DNA from: Tribonema minus
Taxonomy: Eukaryota > Sar > Xanthophyceae > Tribonematales > Tribonemataceae
NCBI GenBank assembly: GCA_017506865.1
Contig: JAFCMP010000357.1
Span: forward strand, 67,001 to 131,000
Direction of reading: 5' to 3'
Length of the DNA stretch: 64,000 nt
Position numbers and translations under genes: made by a program. Below, in pieces: positions 51,894 to 64,000 of this stretch. Each line of letters starts with the position of its first letter. Within the stretch, counting starts at the first letter, position 1. Under the pieces are notes generated by a model that ran no database searches, was not told the DNA's origin, and worked only from the letters and a program-made list of their open reading frames with translations.

Positions 51894-54800
51894 ATGGAGG
51901 AGGTTGGGCCTGTGGCGCTGACTCTCGTCTTCGGAGCCAATGCAGTCCTTGCCCTGTGCCTATGGGGGCATGAAAGGAGTGCGAAGCGTGCGTCGGGCGA
52001 GTATGCAGCGGCCGCTGCTGCCGACGATGGAGCGCCTGCCAAGCAGTCGGCCAAGAAGCTATCGGGACCGCTGACGTCGAGTTTCAGCTCCATCAAGGCC
52101 CTCAGCGCGGAGACGCTCAGGCTGAGCATCGTCATGCTGACCATCTACCTGTGCGAGCGGCACCCACCTTTTCCTCACTCCAAGAAGGTCAGCCGCCCCG
52201 ATTCAGATGTGCTTTACTTGCAACCCAAGACTTGGCGTATCGCCAGTGGGACTCTTTCGGAGTGAACGAGGCAAGGGGAGCTGTCTTTTACTGCTCTTGC
52301 AAGATCACAATTCTTGTTCGCAACTCACAACACTTCAAATTGCGTGGTTGGTCGCATCGATTATGCGCTGCTACCAAAGCAATGCTTCACGGAAACGAAT
52401 CAAAAGATCGTAGAGCTGCACATTCTTTGAGCGATACAAACGATGACAGCGCGGCAGCTGCCAGCCTGCTATCACTATTAAAAAGTCGCAAAGCAATTAA
52501 ATTGTATCATGTCAGGTGTGAAGGACGTGCAGAATCACTTGATGCCATGAGTAATGCTCACTGCATCTGTCACATTCAAGCCCCAGTCAATCAACTGCCT
52601 CCATGCTCTTTCAATATTTTCCTGCACTTCTGTGTTTTCAATTCTGCCATGCAGGCACACGACATGGATACGTTCTGGTGCATGGTGGCGATGCTGGCAA
52701 TCTGCTGCGCCATGAACGTTAGGAAGGGCAAGTCCACGGAGGTGCTGAACAGGGAGCAAACGGAGGAATGGAAGGGCTGGATGCAGTTCATCTTCCTTCT
52801 CTACCACTATTTCAGCGCACATGGTGAGTGCCACAGAAAACCTGGATTCTTTCAATTGCTGCATTTTTCAGGGATGAATGAGGTGTGGGGGTTCGTCAGC
52901 GCTGACAAGGAGCTGGCTGCATTGCATGATCGACGATCGTCATCCCAAATAATCAATTGCAAAGCCAGAGCGCCATGAAACGTCCAGTCGTGATGCCGAA
53001 AACATGAATGTAACAACTTCGTAGGACAGGATCAACTTCTGGTTCAGCACTGAATTTCAGGTCATAAGCACCGTGACAGCATCTACCGCGCTTCTACCTT
53101 GAGGAGCTCATGGAAGCAACATTCAAGATGAGGCTGCATACACTGCCTGAGCCTATCTCACACTCAACGCAGCTCACCACTTGCACTATGCCAAATCTTG
53201 TGCTAACAACGGTGATGTGTTTTTTGTGAATACTCTACACGCGTTTAGTTTTGTTCACAACAATGTGTTGCTGTGTTGCTTTCTGGGTGGGCACACAAAG
53301 CAACATTTGGCCATGTACAACGCTGGTGGCCCCATAACGTTCATGGAAGCTCCCCAAGTTCATTCAGTTCCTTGGCAATTTGCATGTTTGTAAATCAGCT
53401 TTTCCACCTGAAGCACTGCACAAAAACAGGCATAGCACTGGCCGCACGCCCCATGAGAACCTGCACAGGGCAGCACACTCATCCATAACTGACATGGGCA
53501 GCTGCTGCAACACACTGCGACGACGACGCTCAACATTGTAATACCCCACAATAAGTACATGCTCTTGCTAACCCTGACGTGACCGCAGTGGCGCGCACAT
53601 TGTGCAATCTGTCACAGGGATGATAATCAAGGCAACACCAGCGCTTGAAGTCGCTTGCTGGAATCAGCAGCGCCGGCGCGCCTGTGTGCTTGTGTTGCGA
53701 CCGTTATGATAGATTGATCGTTTAAAGTAGGTGTTCTGCAGTTGCTGTCATGCTGACACGCTCAAACACTTTTTACATTGAGATTCCTCATGGATGCCAC
53801 AACATGTGCCACATGCGCATGTGCCAGAGCACTGAGCACCTGAGTTGAAGTTGAAGAGCTGAGTACCGCAGTGCAGTGACCATCAGAAGCAGCACAGCTT
53901 ACAACAAGGTACCAAACATGCACGCAAGGTGCGCACTGCATGCGGTTTTGAACTCGTACACTGCGACAGTTACATCAGTTACAGGCAACCACTGACGCTC
54001 ACCCGGTTGCGATGCCCGCCCCCCGTGCAGAGGTGTACAACTCCGTCCGCGTCATGATCACGAGCTACGTGTGGATGACGGGATTCGGCAACTTCAGCTT
54101 CTTCTACATGAAGGGCGACTACGGCGTGGTGCGTCTACTTCAAATGCTCTGGCGCCTCAACTTCCTGGTGACGCTCCTCTGCCTCGCCCTCGGCAACACG
54201 TACATCCTCTACTACATCTGCCCGCTCCACACCTTCTACTTCCTGGTAGTGTACGCGGTGATGCGCGTGCTGCCCTCCACCAACTACACCACGGGCGTGC
54301 GCTGGAAGCTGCTCGCAACAGCGCTCATCATCTACCTGGTCTGGGATGCCGATCTGGGTCTGTTCAACAAGATCTTCTTCTTCCTGGGGGATACGCCCAA
54401 GATTGGCGCGGGGTCGGGGGAGATGTGGGAGTGGTACTTCCGCACGTCGCTGGACCACTGGTCGACGTTCCTGGGCATGGTGAGTACCGGAACGCTAGAC
54501 TTGTTGATTTGTAGACAGAATAGCTGTGTGTGTAGGCCATGCGTGAGGGTGTGAGGGACTTGCATGGTGCTTTGTTGGAGTTTCGTTCGTGGTCGGGCGG
54601 TAGGGTGCAACCTGCCTCACTGCCAGCCTTACTACCCACAACCAACTAACCCCAGCCCTCATCTCATTCTGCCCTTGCCCCCCCCCCCCCCTCCCTCCCC
54701 CGCCAGCTGTTCGCGCTCAACTTCCCCGTAACGTCGCAGTGGATCAAGAAGGTGGAGACGCTCCCCACGCGCCCGCAGTGGATCGTCAAGGGCGCCGTCT

Positions 54801-57800
54801 CAGCGGCCCTGGTCGCGGCGTTCGTCTGGTGGGCCGCCACCATACTGCCGCAGCCCAAGCTCCAGTACAACACCAACAACGCGTACTACGGCGTCGCGAT
54901 ACCGCTGCTCACGTACGTGTTCCTTCGCAACCTGTCGCCGACGCTAAGAATCCACTATGTCGAGCCGCTTCACTCGATAGGCAAGATCACCCTTGAGACG
55001 TACCTCATGCAGCACCACGTCTGGCTCACGTCGAACGCAAAGACGGTCCTCACGCTTGTCCCCGACTCCCCGCGGCTCAACATGGTGGTCACCACCACCC
55101 TCTACGTCCTCCTCTCCAAGGAGCTCTACCGCCTCACCATGAGCCTGCGCGGCATGCTGCTGCCCGACGCCAAGGCCGCGTGCCTGCGCAACCTGGCGGG
55201 CCTCGTCGCGGTGCTGAGCGCTGCCCTCGGGCTCGCAGCAGTGCTCACCGCGCTCGAAGCGGGCCCGCTGGCGCTGTGCGTGGCGGTGGCAGCGCTCGGC
55301 GCCGCGACCACTGCCGCCGTGCACACGCTGCTGCTGCACTCTCCCAAGGATGCCGATGGCGCTGCCGGAGGCGGCGGCGGCGGAGGCGGGGCGCTCACGG
55401 CAGCAGCCGGCAGCGGCGGCGGTGACAGATACAATGGGGGGCTGCTGAGGCCTGCGGCGATGGTGCCGGCGCTGGTGTGTCTGCTAGTGGTTGGGGGGGG
55501 GCTGGGGCTGCAGCGGGTGGGGGGGCGAGGGGGGCTGGTGACGCCGGCGCGCGCGTTTGAGGAGCACATTGGCCCCCACGATCACTGCCTGGCCAACATC
55601 AACCGCGGCATGTGGGCGACGGTGAGTGAGCGCACTTCAACTTCAGTTTCCACACACACATACTTTTATGCAGTTGCAGGTGAAGTTGCATAAACTGCAT
55701 GGTTGAGTATGTATTGCTTGTCGCAACTTGTCGGTGACGGAGCAGTTATTGAGCTTGCACAGAAATGTTTACACTGCGCCCTCTTCGCCAGAGTTGCATA
55801 AAGACTTGGCATGAGCCCGTGCACTTCATGTGACACACAGGTGTGATTCTGCGCCAGGCGCTGCATAGCCGCATTCGCATCCTGTGAGTGGCAGAACAGC
55901 ACACATAATTGCGGCCTTCCTGTGCGCATCCATAACCTGATGTAACGTGCCTGTTGAGCGGGTGGTTGCACTTGCGGTTAGGGCGGTGGGTGAGTACTGC
56001 CAACTTCAACTCAGACAAAGAAACGCGCCACTCCTATCGGCATAACACGCTTTGCTGATATTCATACCACAGCATCGCTACTGTGTCATTTTGTGTCTAG
56101 GTACTGCTGTTGTTGAAGTTAGGTGAAGTTTGCTTTGTGCTACGGTGTCAATCATGTCTAGTTGTTGAAGTTTGTTTTGTGCTGGTGAATGTTGAGCGCT
56201 GCTGCAGGACACGGCGGCGTGCTCGCAGGCGCAGCACACGCTGTACTGCGACTCCCACGCGTGGAAGTGGGTGGACATTCCTGATGAGTGCCACTTCAGG
56301 TACGTACGTATGTGTATGCATGTTTGAGTATGCGCATCGTATGTGCTTGTGTGATCATCGAGGTGCATGCGACTCAATTGTGGGTTGTGACAACATGGTA
56401 AAGTGATAAATGAGTAGTGGGCGAGTTGAGGTTTGCATCTCAGTGAATATCATCAGTCTTCCGCCACGCTTTGGTCAGCAGAGAAAAGAAGGCGTGATGA
56501 TGCCTTGCGCAGCTTTGGTACACGTTCATTTACAGCTTCTGACTTTTTCAAACCATATTCAAACTTCAACTTTGTACATCATAGCTCATGCCAGTGCGCT
56601 CCATTTTGACACTGTCGCTTTTGCGCCACCTACAAGCAGCAGCAGTTCGATGCGACATGCCATGCGCAACCTGTAGCAGTACCACCTTGAAGTCGCACAG
56701 CTCAGCACAAAACCCTTTCTTCAACATTGAAGTTTCACCTCCCCCCGCCCCCCCCGCCGCGCCCCCTAGGTACCTGCCACCGGACGAGATAGCGCGCAAT
56801 CTGTAGTAGTTTCACCTTGAAGGCACACGGTTCAACGCCAAGCCCTTACTTCAACATTGAAGATTCATTCCCCTCCGCGCCCCCCCAGGTACCTGCCGCC
56901 GGACGAGATAGCGCGCGCCAGCGCGGCGCGCCACGTGGCCTTTGTGGGCGACAGCGAGCTGCGCATGATGTACTACGCGGTACTGCGCACAAAACCATCA
57001 CTTCAACATTGAAGTTCCCCCCGCCCCCCCCTCCGCGCCCCCCAGATACCTGCCGCCGGACGAGATAGCGCGCGCCAGCGCAGCGCGCCACGTGGCCTTT
57101 GTCGGCGACAGCGAGCTGCGCATGATGTACTACGCGGCGCTGCGCGGCATCGGCCAGACCACGCCGCAGGCCCACGACTCTTCCGCGGAACGGCACGCGG
57201 ACCTTTCCTGGGCCAGCGGAACCGGCGCCGGCGCCACGCGCGTGAGCTTCCGCTGGGCGCCATACGCGCGCAACGTAACTGCCGCGCTCGGAGCGCTGTC
57301 GCGCAGCAGCGCCAAGGAAGGCGGCGCGCCGGATATGGTGGTGACGGGGGCGGGCCTGTGGGATGCGCTGCACGTGCGGAGCGTTGACAGGTACAGGGGG
57401 GATCTGGAGGGGGTGGCGGACGCGCTGACGGCGCCCGCGCTGGGCGGCGCGCTGAAGCTGTGGCTGGTGACGACGGCGGTGGCGGAGAAGAGGCTGCCCG
57501 CGGGGGAGAAGCAGGAGTGGCTCAAGGAGGAGAAGCTGGCCAAGTGAGTGCGGCACATTTTGCACTTGCAGTCAAAGTTGAAGTTGAAGTTGCGCTGGTG
57601 TGTCTCGGCGGGTGTGCGTGGGGTGCAACTACCTCTAGTGTCACACTGCGCAAGCCCCCCTGATAATTTGCCAGACTGGACCTTCAGGTAGTTGGCGCAC
57701 AAATTCAGCTTGGGGAGTGTGTGACTGGTCAGTTCTCTGGTGGAGAGCTATCGTATGTAAAGACCATATACATATCTACTTCTGTGTCCACAAGGAGTGC

Positions 57801-60698
57801 AATAAGAGACAACGTAGAAGGGTGGTCAAGCGTGCATGCTGACATTGCATTTGACTTTCGGCAGCTGCGATGATGGCAGGTGTGATGGTGGCGGTGGCAC
57901 CGGCATAGCAACATTTGCTGACCATTCATGCACAAGCATGGCACACACCAGGGTGCTCACCGGCGGTTGCTTGAAGAGACTGGTGAAGAAGCGGTCAGGT
58001 CTAAGCTTAGATTGGATAGAGTTAGCAAAGCGCTGTAGGGCAGCAGGTTGAACAGGTTGTTGGATGAGGCGCGTGATTTCCATCGTTGAGCTCCCCTGGA
58101 CCGCTGTTGACTAGGGCGCCTTGAGCAACTGCAGTTCAACTTTCTTGTGATCAGGTTCTGCCAATGATACATCACATGCAGCACAACAATGGCTGAATTG
58201 AGGCGAATGTAGCGCTCATAACCGCATCCCCACCGTACGCATGATGTTGACATATCCTTTCACACGGCAGCGCTTTAAACAGCGGCGTAGAGCGCTGTTG
58301 CGGTTGTAGGTGCGTGACAGTTCACACATGTTCATCTCGCCACTCACTTCATGGTAAGGTATACCATCATCTTATGCCACTGGGCCCATCTCATCAGAGT
58401 CGCAGCGCATGGCGTGCCCCATAACTCACTATTATATTTAAGCCTGCAATAGATGTCAGTGCACATGGTGCTCTCATTCAGGTCATCAATCATCACAGCC
58501 AATGGCTAGAGCATGTGTTGCTGTGTCACGCCTCACACTCTTCACAGAGGTTCACACCGCATTTCCGTCACCACAGTCGGTGCAGCTACGCCTTGCACAA
58601 CAGCATACTTCAAAGGCACCATATATCATTTGTCATGTCATACCTCGAGGCTGCATCATAAATGTCTTCATGGGTTAAGGCACTTTGCACTATTAGCCTC
58701 GTCTGCGGCTCAACCACACTGCCATTGCTGCCTGTTTGTTTGCACTGCTTCTGTGTCTGCAGGTATCGGGCAGCAGCGGAGCAGTCCAGCGTTATGGACG
58801 GCGTATCAGCCGTGCTAGACGGATTCGCAATTACCGCACCACGCATGGTGGACTCTTATGATGGTCAGTACGAACATGCACTATGTACAGGAGTGTGTGT
58901 GGCGTTGACAAAAGTAGATTTTAATAGTAGGTCGCACAGAATGCGCTAATGGCTGCTGCATGCCTGGAACAGCCACATTTTTGAATGGTACGCGCGCTGT
59001 ACACACACATGTGTACTCATGTGTACTCCTGTGCGTACTCGCACGCCTGATGGACATCAAGCTCTCACTATCAATTAACCATTAGTTTACAAGTTCTTAG
59101 CAGGAGCATATGCTCCAAGGCATCGACGTAGGATGTTGCCATTCAAATGCGCATGCTTGTGGCAATGCAGCAGGGTTGGTCGCGTGAGCCTGCTATTGCC
59201 TGTATGTACAACAGCTAGGAATATGTGTACTGCAAACCTTTGAACGCTGTGCGAAACGCAAGTTAGCTGTTGGGCTCTGGGCACAACGGATTCTCAATAG
59301 AAGGCTGGTCATCGAGTGTCGAGTGCGGGAGCGCCAAAATGAGGCCCTCAAAGCTCAATCAGGGACTTGTTCTACTTTGATGATAGGTCACATTGGTCAG
59401 CACGGATGCAAGAGGATATTGGTTGGCACGGGTGCATGTGCATGTGCATGTGCACTTGCTTCCGCTCCGCCCTGCGCACAGGGCAGACGAGGTTGAATTA
59501 TTATTAGCCTGCGCTCGCCTGACGCAACAGCGTTGTTTGCGTCTCAAATTGAAGCTTTGAGGCAGCTTTGCGGTATGTAGTGTGCTACCGCAACACAGAT
59601 ACAACAGTGCATACATGCGGTGCAAGCCTTGCTGCCAGTTTGAACCATCTCAAACTGTAACCTTCAAGTAAAGTACTCATGTCAACTTTTGAAGTTATAC
59701 TTCAACACCCCCACGCTCGCTCTCACACATACCTGCGATGACCGCGCCTCGTTTGCTGCTCCCCAGGCGTCCATTACAGCGACTACATGTATGACACCAT
59801 GGTGCAGCTTGTCTACAACATTGCCGAACACTATGGCTGGGGATCAGCAGCAGCCAAGCCCGCCGATGCCGCCAAGCCACGGCCACCGGTGCAGAAACAC
59901 ATTGGCAGCATGGGTAACGCACTGCTGGGACTCATGGTGGTGGCGCTCGCTGTCATCATGATATTCAGCATGGATGCGTACCACGGCCTGGCGCGTGCGT
60001 CGCTGCGCGTATTCGGTGGGGAGGGGATATCATGGGAGGAGGCCTACGGTAAGGGGGGGCAATTGCGTAGCAGTTTGGCACGTAAAGAGCAGTGGTGTCT
60101 GCATCGAGATGTGGCACAGCAGTCTAGTGGCTGCTCCTGACGTGCGTGGTTGAAGTTTGGGATGCTTTGCCTTCTGGCGTGCGGCACTTGCGCCAGGCCT
60201 GTCGCTGCGCACTCGCTTGTGCAGTGCAGCAGCTGATGACTAGTTGCCCCAAGCACGCCTGCCAAGTATATCTCATAACATGAGACCCGCAAGGAGTCAG
60301 GACACATGTGAGTTCTGGATCACATGAGCACCCTACGGCGCATGTACCAGAGACCTCAAAGCAGCATCACGCAAGTTAGAACATGACACTATCCTGAAGA
60401 CCAACGATCACAGCATGTGTTGCACGCCTCGACCCTTTCACTGCAACACTCAATCACCACCCACTTTCCCTGTCCCGCAGGCCCCCTTCTGGCCAAAATC
60501 GCCCGTGGCGGCGGCGGCACCGGCGCGCCGCGCGCACCCGCCCCTCGCCCGCAGCCCTCGTTGCGCGAACACACCGACAGCGGCGAAGAAAATGCACCGC
60601 TGGTGGAAAGATCAGCATCGCCGACGCTGCGGGAGGGCGAGCTGAGCGCGATAGAGATGCGGCACACGTCGCACGCGGCGCACGGCGCGCGCGTGTAG
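51894..60698 (+). CDS. Cas1-type O-acyltransferase fused to a PC-esterase domain
   Basis: Nine exons: 51894-52187, 52655-52823, 54031-54479, 54707-55621, 56208-56299, 57046-57543, 58763-58863, 59767-60048, 60481-60698. They sum to 3,018 nt (1,005 aa plus stop), all phases closing. Family role: Golgi O-acetylation of glycans (CASD1, fungal Cas1, plant RWA). One membrane segment (~7-27) precedes the multi-pass Cas1 domain, recognised by LNREQTEEWKGWMQFIFLLY, YVWMTGFGNFSFFY, MLWRLNFLV and YYICPLHTFYFLVVY. The PC-esterase part (~610-850) has FVGDSELRMMYY (Ser nucleophile) and YDGVHYSDYMYD (the DGxH Asp/His pair). A last membrane segment (LGLMVVALAVIMIFSM, ~890-910) is followed by a charged tail. 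Domain order is the reverse of CASD1. Confidence 0.94.
52391..52418. repeat. Dispersed 22-bp motif, copy 3
   Basis: acgaatcaaaagatcgtaga, followed by gct, in intron 1 of the acyltransferase gene, identical over 22 bp to the copy at 50517. Confidence 0.9.
56208..58863 (+). other. Domain: PC-esterase/SGNH part of the acyltransferase fusion (first three exons)
   Basis: DHCLANINRGMW, WKWVDIPDECHF and YLPPDEIARASAARHVAF lead into VGDSELRMMYY, the layout of the CASD1 N-terminal domain (C..L..G.W, W.P..C, RH..FIGDSR). The catalytic Asp and His follow in DGVH, split across the 58863/59767 intron. The usual Arg after GDS is replaced by Glu-Leu-Arg. Confidence 0.88.
56670..57142 (+). repeat. Triplicated acceptor plus PC-esterase exon start
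   Basis: Three copies of a unit made of acttcaacattgaag (or cttcaacattgaag), a CCCC/CCGC-rich tract, an AG, and the exon start encoding RYLPPDEIAR. Exon starts are at 56770, 56889 and 57046. Copy 1 carries about 40 nt of exon and then hits TAG. Copy 2 carries about 92 nt, through FVGDSELRMMYYA, then breaks into the next unit. Copy 3 is the full exon. The flank caa(c/t)ctgtag(c/t)agt...caccttgaag is also repeated (56670 and 56800), so the duplicated block includes upstream intron. Confidence 0.93.
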
Positions 60699-62250
60699 AA
60701 GTTGAAGCATGGGGTTGAAGTTGGAGTAGGGGGGGGGGCGCTTTTAGCACAGTGCACTTTTGCGGATCCTCGGCGATAGCATTGTTTCAGCTGACGAGCA
60801 AGCCGCTGGCAGCGGGGAATGCGCAGCGGCGATTACAATGACTGAGGCACAGGGTGCGACGTGCCAGCAATGGCAGACGTACACATCAGCTGCTGCTGCC
60901 GGCGACAGCTCTTGGAGGCTGTTGGCAATGTTGCGATAGTGGTGGCAGCTGTTCTTGAGCGGCTGATGGGCGCTGGTGGCGATCTTTGGTGTTACACTTC
61001 TGGCGGCGATTCTGCGCTCTTGTTGACAGGTGTGTTGTGTTGTGTTCATATACCATATCTCGTCACAGGCACGAATGCCTTTGCTTCATTTGCCTGTCTG
61101 TCTGCCTGCCTGACTGCAGCGAATGCCAGCCTGCTTAGCGCTCCCCAGTCAACAGCGCTGTGCTGTTGCGTTGGGCACTGACACTTGAACTTGCACGCCC
61201 ATCTCTGTCTTTGGACGTTGGAAGGCAAGGTTCGACTTCAATTTCTACATCAACCATTGACCATGAAGAGTCGTTCATGTCAAACAAGCTGTATTGTAAA
61301 ACAGACCATGCTCCTGGTGCCATTGGCTATCGCAATCGTCATGTCGCTATGTACAGCGCACTATAGTGGCACTACAGCACAGGTGCCCAAAGCGAGCGAT
61401 CCTCTCATGATCATCGACCATCGACCAGTGCTGCGGCAACAAAGAACTGCACATACGTCAAAGTATACTGCCAAGAATATTGATGTGAGAAAAGCACAGA
61501 TACTATTGTGACAGTCCACAGAGCATACATAGTTGCATGCATGCAGCCGAGAAAAGGCGTTGTCAAAAGCAAGCCAGGGATGGCTTCACACAGAAAAGAG
61601 TCTATTCTGCAGCGAAGCAGCGCCTCCACTGACGATTGAGCACCTGCAATTGGATCGATTGTTTCTCATACCCGAGCATGAATGAGGGCTGCCATTGCCA
61701 TGGAGAGCAGCAATACTCACTCGTTTGCCCACACATGGCGTGCCTTTGTTACCAGCACAAGCTGCTCAGCCCCCCCCCCCCCCCCCCCCCTTCCTCCCCA
61801 GCACTGCTGCATCGCAAGCTGTCGTATTCACATCTTCTTGCGCTTCTGTACACTACTTTCTGTACAGCATGCACTGTCCCCCCCCCCCCCCAGTTTAGTC
61901 GCACTGTCGCATTGCTACAGTGCCGCATGAGGACGAGCACCTTACAGTACATAGCAGCGGCGCCTGCTGCCGGGAGTGTTCAAATTGCTCTCGAGAACAC
62001 ATCCCGGCCCACGCCCCTTGCTCTCCAGATCTGTTCTACCATCGCTATATCCTGTGTCAGCTGCTCAGCGGAGCTGCTGATTACTCAACCCACGGCGCCG
62101 CTGCCGCTGCAACGACAGCAGCGGACGCCGCCACTGCAACGACAGCACTTGACGCAATGACGCACCTCACCGCATCCCCACCTCTGCTTGTTTCAGCTGC
62201 ATGGTCCCATTTGCCTCTCGCAACACTGGCACTGGAACTGCCCTCCCCCC
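60699..62250. other. Spacer between acyltransferase and the Cys-rich protein gene
   Basis: No exon can be supported on either strand. Open frames here are short and lack consistent splice borders. It holds two long C runs. The 3' ends of the two converging genes should fall here. Confidence 0.5.
61770..61891. repeat. Two poly-C runs
   Basis: A 21-bp C run (61770-61790) and a 14-bp C run (61878-61891). They resemble long pyrimidine tracts before an acceptor, but no coding exon follows on the plus strand. Assembly length errors are likely here. Confidence 0.9.
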
Positions 62251-62299
62251 GTGTCCCCCTTCGGAGCAGTGCTGCGCAACTACACCAGCCGCTCCTCCG

Positions 62300-63122
62300 A
62301 CTTGCAGCTGCCGCCGGCGGCATCCGCGCAGCGCACGTCGCCGCTGCTGCCGCCGCTGCTGCTGCCGCCAGCTCCAAGCGTGACAACGCTCCACTCTCCG
62401 CCAGCAATGCTCAGGCTGGAGGGACCCGTGGCAAAAGAACGCGCCAGGTTCCCCACGGACTGTATCAGCAGCGACGAGTCCAGTGTCGCGGGCGCGCGCG
62501 TGTGCGTGTGAAGCGTGTGGGAATCGGTCAGCGGCAGCGAGGACAGCTGCAGCGGCGGGGCTGCGGCGCACGTGTGCTGCGGGGCGGCGGCAGCAGCGGC
62601 GGGCGCAGCGGCGGCGGCGGCCAGCGTGGTTTCGAAAGTGGCGCGAGAGAGGGGCTCAGCATTGTCGTTGCCGCCGCTGCTGCTGCTGCTGCTGGTGATA
62701 AGCAGTTGCCGCGATGCCTCCGGCTCCGCCTCTGCATCCTCCGCCGCCACTGCGCTCGCGGCGTAGCTAGCGCCGCCGCCTCCGCCGCTGCCGCCGCCAC
62801 TGCTGCTGCTGCTGCTGCTGCCGGACTGCGGCTGCGCGGCGCTGCTGCCGAGGCTCGGCAGCTCACCAGAGTGAAACATGAGCGCGGCGCCATCGCTGGG
62901 ACTGGCCAGATTGCGCAGCTCCATGCTCTCAGCTCCGCGCCCGTCGGACAGCGCCGCTGCCGCCGCTGCCACGTCGCTGCCCGCAGCGATGCTCGCCGTC
63001 TCCGCCACGGCCTGCGTGCCAGCATCCGTGGTCGCCTGCGCCTGCTGCTGCTGCCTCTCCGCACGCGCATCGCCGCCGTTGCTGCCGCTGCCAGCGCCGC
63101 CGCGCCGCCGGGCTCCCCCTCA

Positions 63123-63155
<33 letters not shown>

Positions 63156-63502
63156 GGCACCAGCGGCGGGGGCACATGCAGGCTGCCTCCTGCCGCGTGC
63201 AGCTGCGCCTGCTGCTGCTCCACCCACTCCGTGACGAGGGTGTCGGCGTGCGCGGCGCGGCGCTCCTCGCTGATGTGGCCGTCGCGCGCCAGCAGCTTGA
63301 GGCGCGTGAGCGTGCGGAGCAGCGCTGCGTCGAGCTGAGCGCTGTAGAAGTTGAGGGGCGAGCGCGCGTCCAGGGGCTTGACGATGGCCATGAAGGGCTC
63401 CGCCGTGTTGAGGAGGATGCAGCGCGCGCAGAGGTCGTAGTCCGCCCGGGCGAGCGACTTGTATCTGCAGTGCTCAGCGTCGCAGGGCGCATGTGAGGTC
63501 AT
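62300..63502 (-). CDS. Probable Cys-rich zinc-finger-like, low-complexity protein (structure incomplete)
   Basis: From the ATG at 63502 the frame reads MTSHAPCDAEHCRYKSL, then ARADYDLCARC and PFMAIVKPLDA. The C-x3-C plus DYDLC-x-x-C pattern recalls the second half of ZZ fingers or the Cys motif of SWI3/SMARCC proteins, but a full set of ligands is not visible. The block may instead be an internal exon, since ctgagcactgcag precedes the Arg-Tyr codons at 63464 and would give a phase-2 acceptor. A helical, Gln-rich part follows (LLRTLTRLKLLARDG, EWVEQQQAQL, about ten Gln). Around 63110 the coding frame seems to shift, probably through a short intron near a gtgagg, into a Ser/Gly/Ala-rich frame (ELRNLASPSDGAALMFHSG) that runs to about 62300. 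The 3' end and function are not determined. Confidence 0.42.
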
Positions 63503-63547
63503 CGTCACTAGTGTTTGGGGGTTGATGCACGTAAGGGTTATGGTCAT

Positions 63548-64000
63548 GCAATAGTGACTACAACAACGAGGAAGTGTGCAATTTGCGGAAAATAACCCAA
63601 CACAGTGAGCTAATGCATTCCCTATACTACCTTGACATATTCAGCAACTATTGGTTCACGCTGAAACAGCTCCAGGGACCACAATTCACCTGGCCACATG
63701 ACTGTCATACAAATCACCTGCTGCTCGGACAGGGATGTTCAAATGTGCATGAAAAGCTGCGCACCGAATCAGCTGCGTTATGGCCTGCTGGCAAAGACAT
63801 TGCAAACGATACATCATCAAATGACATATGCAACAATCCCACAACTCCACAGTCACAGTGCAAGACAGCTTAAATCAACGTCCATGACCCTTGCACCAGA
63901 CGAAGCGACACTTAATCCGCTACATGATCATTATTCTGCAGTGCTTGCTACGTCGATGATTGCATTGCCTCGTGTAGCAGATAGGCTTTTGATTGCTCTT
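63548..64000. other. Right-end region without a supported gene
   Basis: A 99-codon plus-strand frame (63574-63873) has no similarity that I recognise and no coding bias. If the Cys-rich gene has an upstream exon, it could lie here or beyond the window. I see none with a clear ATG and donor. Confidence 0.4.

Noticed and set aside
54135-55569. Antisense frames across the acyltransferase exons
   Set aside because: Shadows of the strongly conserved plus-strand Cas1 domain.

Overview
This is nuclear DNA of an intron-rich eukaryote. Exons are GC-rich and code for Ala/Gly/Ser-rich proteins; introns and spacers are less GC-rich and full of short repeats. Interstitial TTAGGG-type repeats, a large IQ/dynein-stalk protein of a kind expected in flagellated cells, a BONZAI-like copine, an ancestral-type RIC1 and a Cas1-type O-acyltransferase suggest a unicellular flagellated alga or similar protist. 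The exact lineage cannot be fixed from the sequence. The window holds no prokaryotic operons, no rRNA or tRNA that I can recognise, and no intact transposon.

Layout. 182-13463 (minus): an 18-exon RIC1 homologue (Golgi Rab6/Ypt6 exchange factor subunit), 1,563 codons plus stop, with all splice phases closing. 15314-34494 (minus): a divergent copine (two C2 domains plus a vWA-like copine domain) with a C-terminal extension, about 27 small exons, some provisional. 34637-49868 (plus): a 15-exon gene for a 2,639-residue protein. It combines an unidentified N-terminal domain, a dynein-type microtubule-binding stalk, a polyQ tract, an alpha/beta-hydrolase-like domain lacking the nucleophile, about six IQ motifs, coiled coil, a SAM domain and ankyrin repeats. 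50744-51580 (minus): single-exon COQ4 (ubiquinone synthesis). 51894-60698 (plus): a 9-exon Cas1-type acyltransferase fused to a downstream PC-esterase/SGNH domain, 1,005 residues. 62300-63502 (minus): a probable Cys-rich, low-complexity protein gene, incompletely resolved.

Two gene pairs are divergent with short shared spacers: copine with the dynein-stalk protein (142 bp between start codons), and COQ4 with the acyltransferase (313 bp). The genes do not form one pathway. RIC1 and the acyltransferase both act at the Golgi, COQ4 acts in mitochondria, and the copine and stalk protein look membrane- and cytoskeleton-associated.

The most unusual features concern gene structure. Partial copies of exon edges (acceptor plus the start of the exon) are tandemly triplicated in two different genes, and a donor edge is duplicated in a third. 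Five of 39 frame-verified introns use GC-AG rather than GT-AG borders. Telomere-type repeats lie in several introns of one gene. A 22-bp motif is shared among three unrelated non-coding sites.
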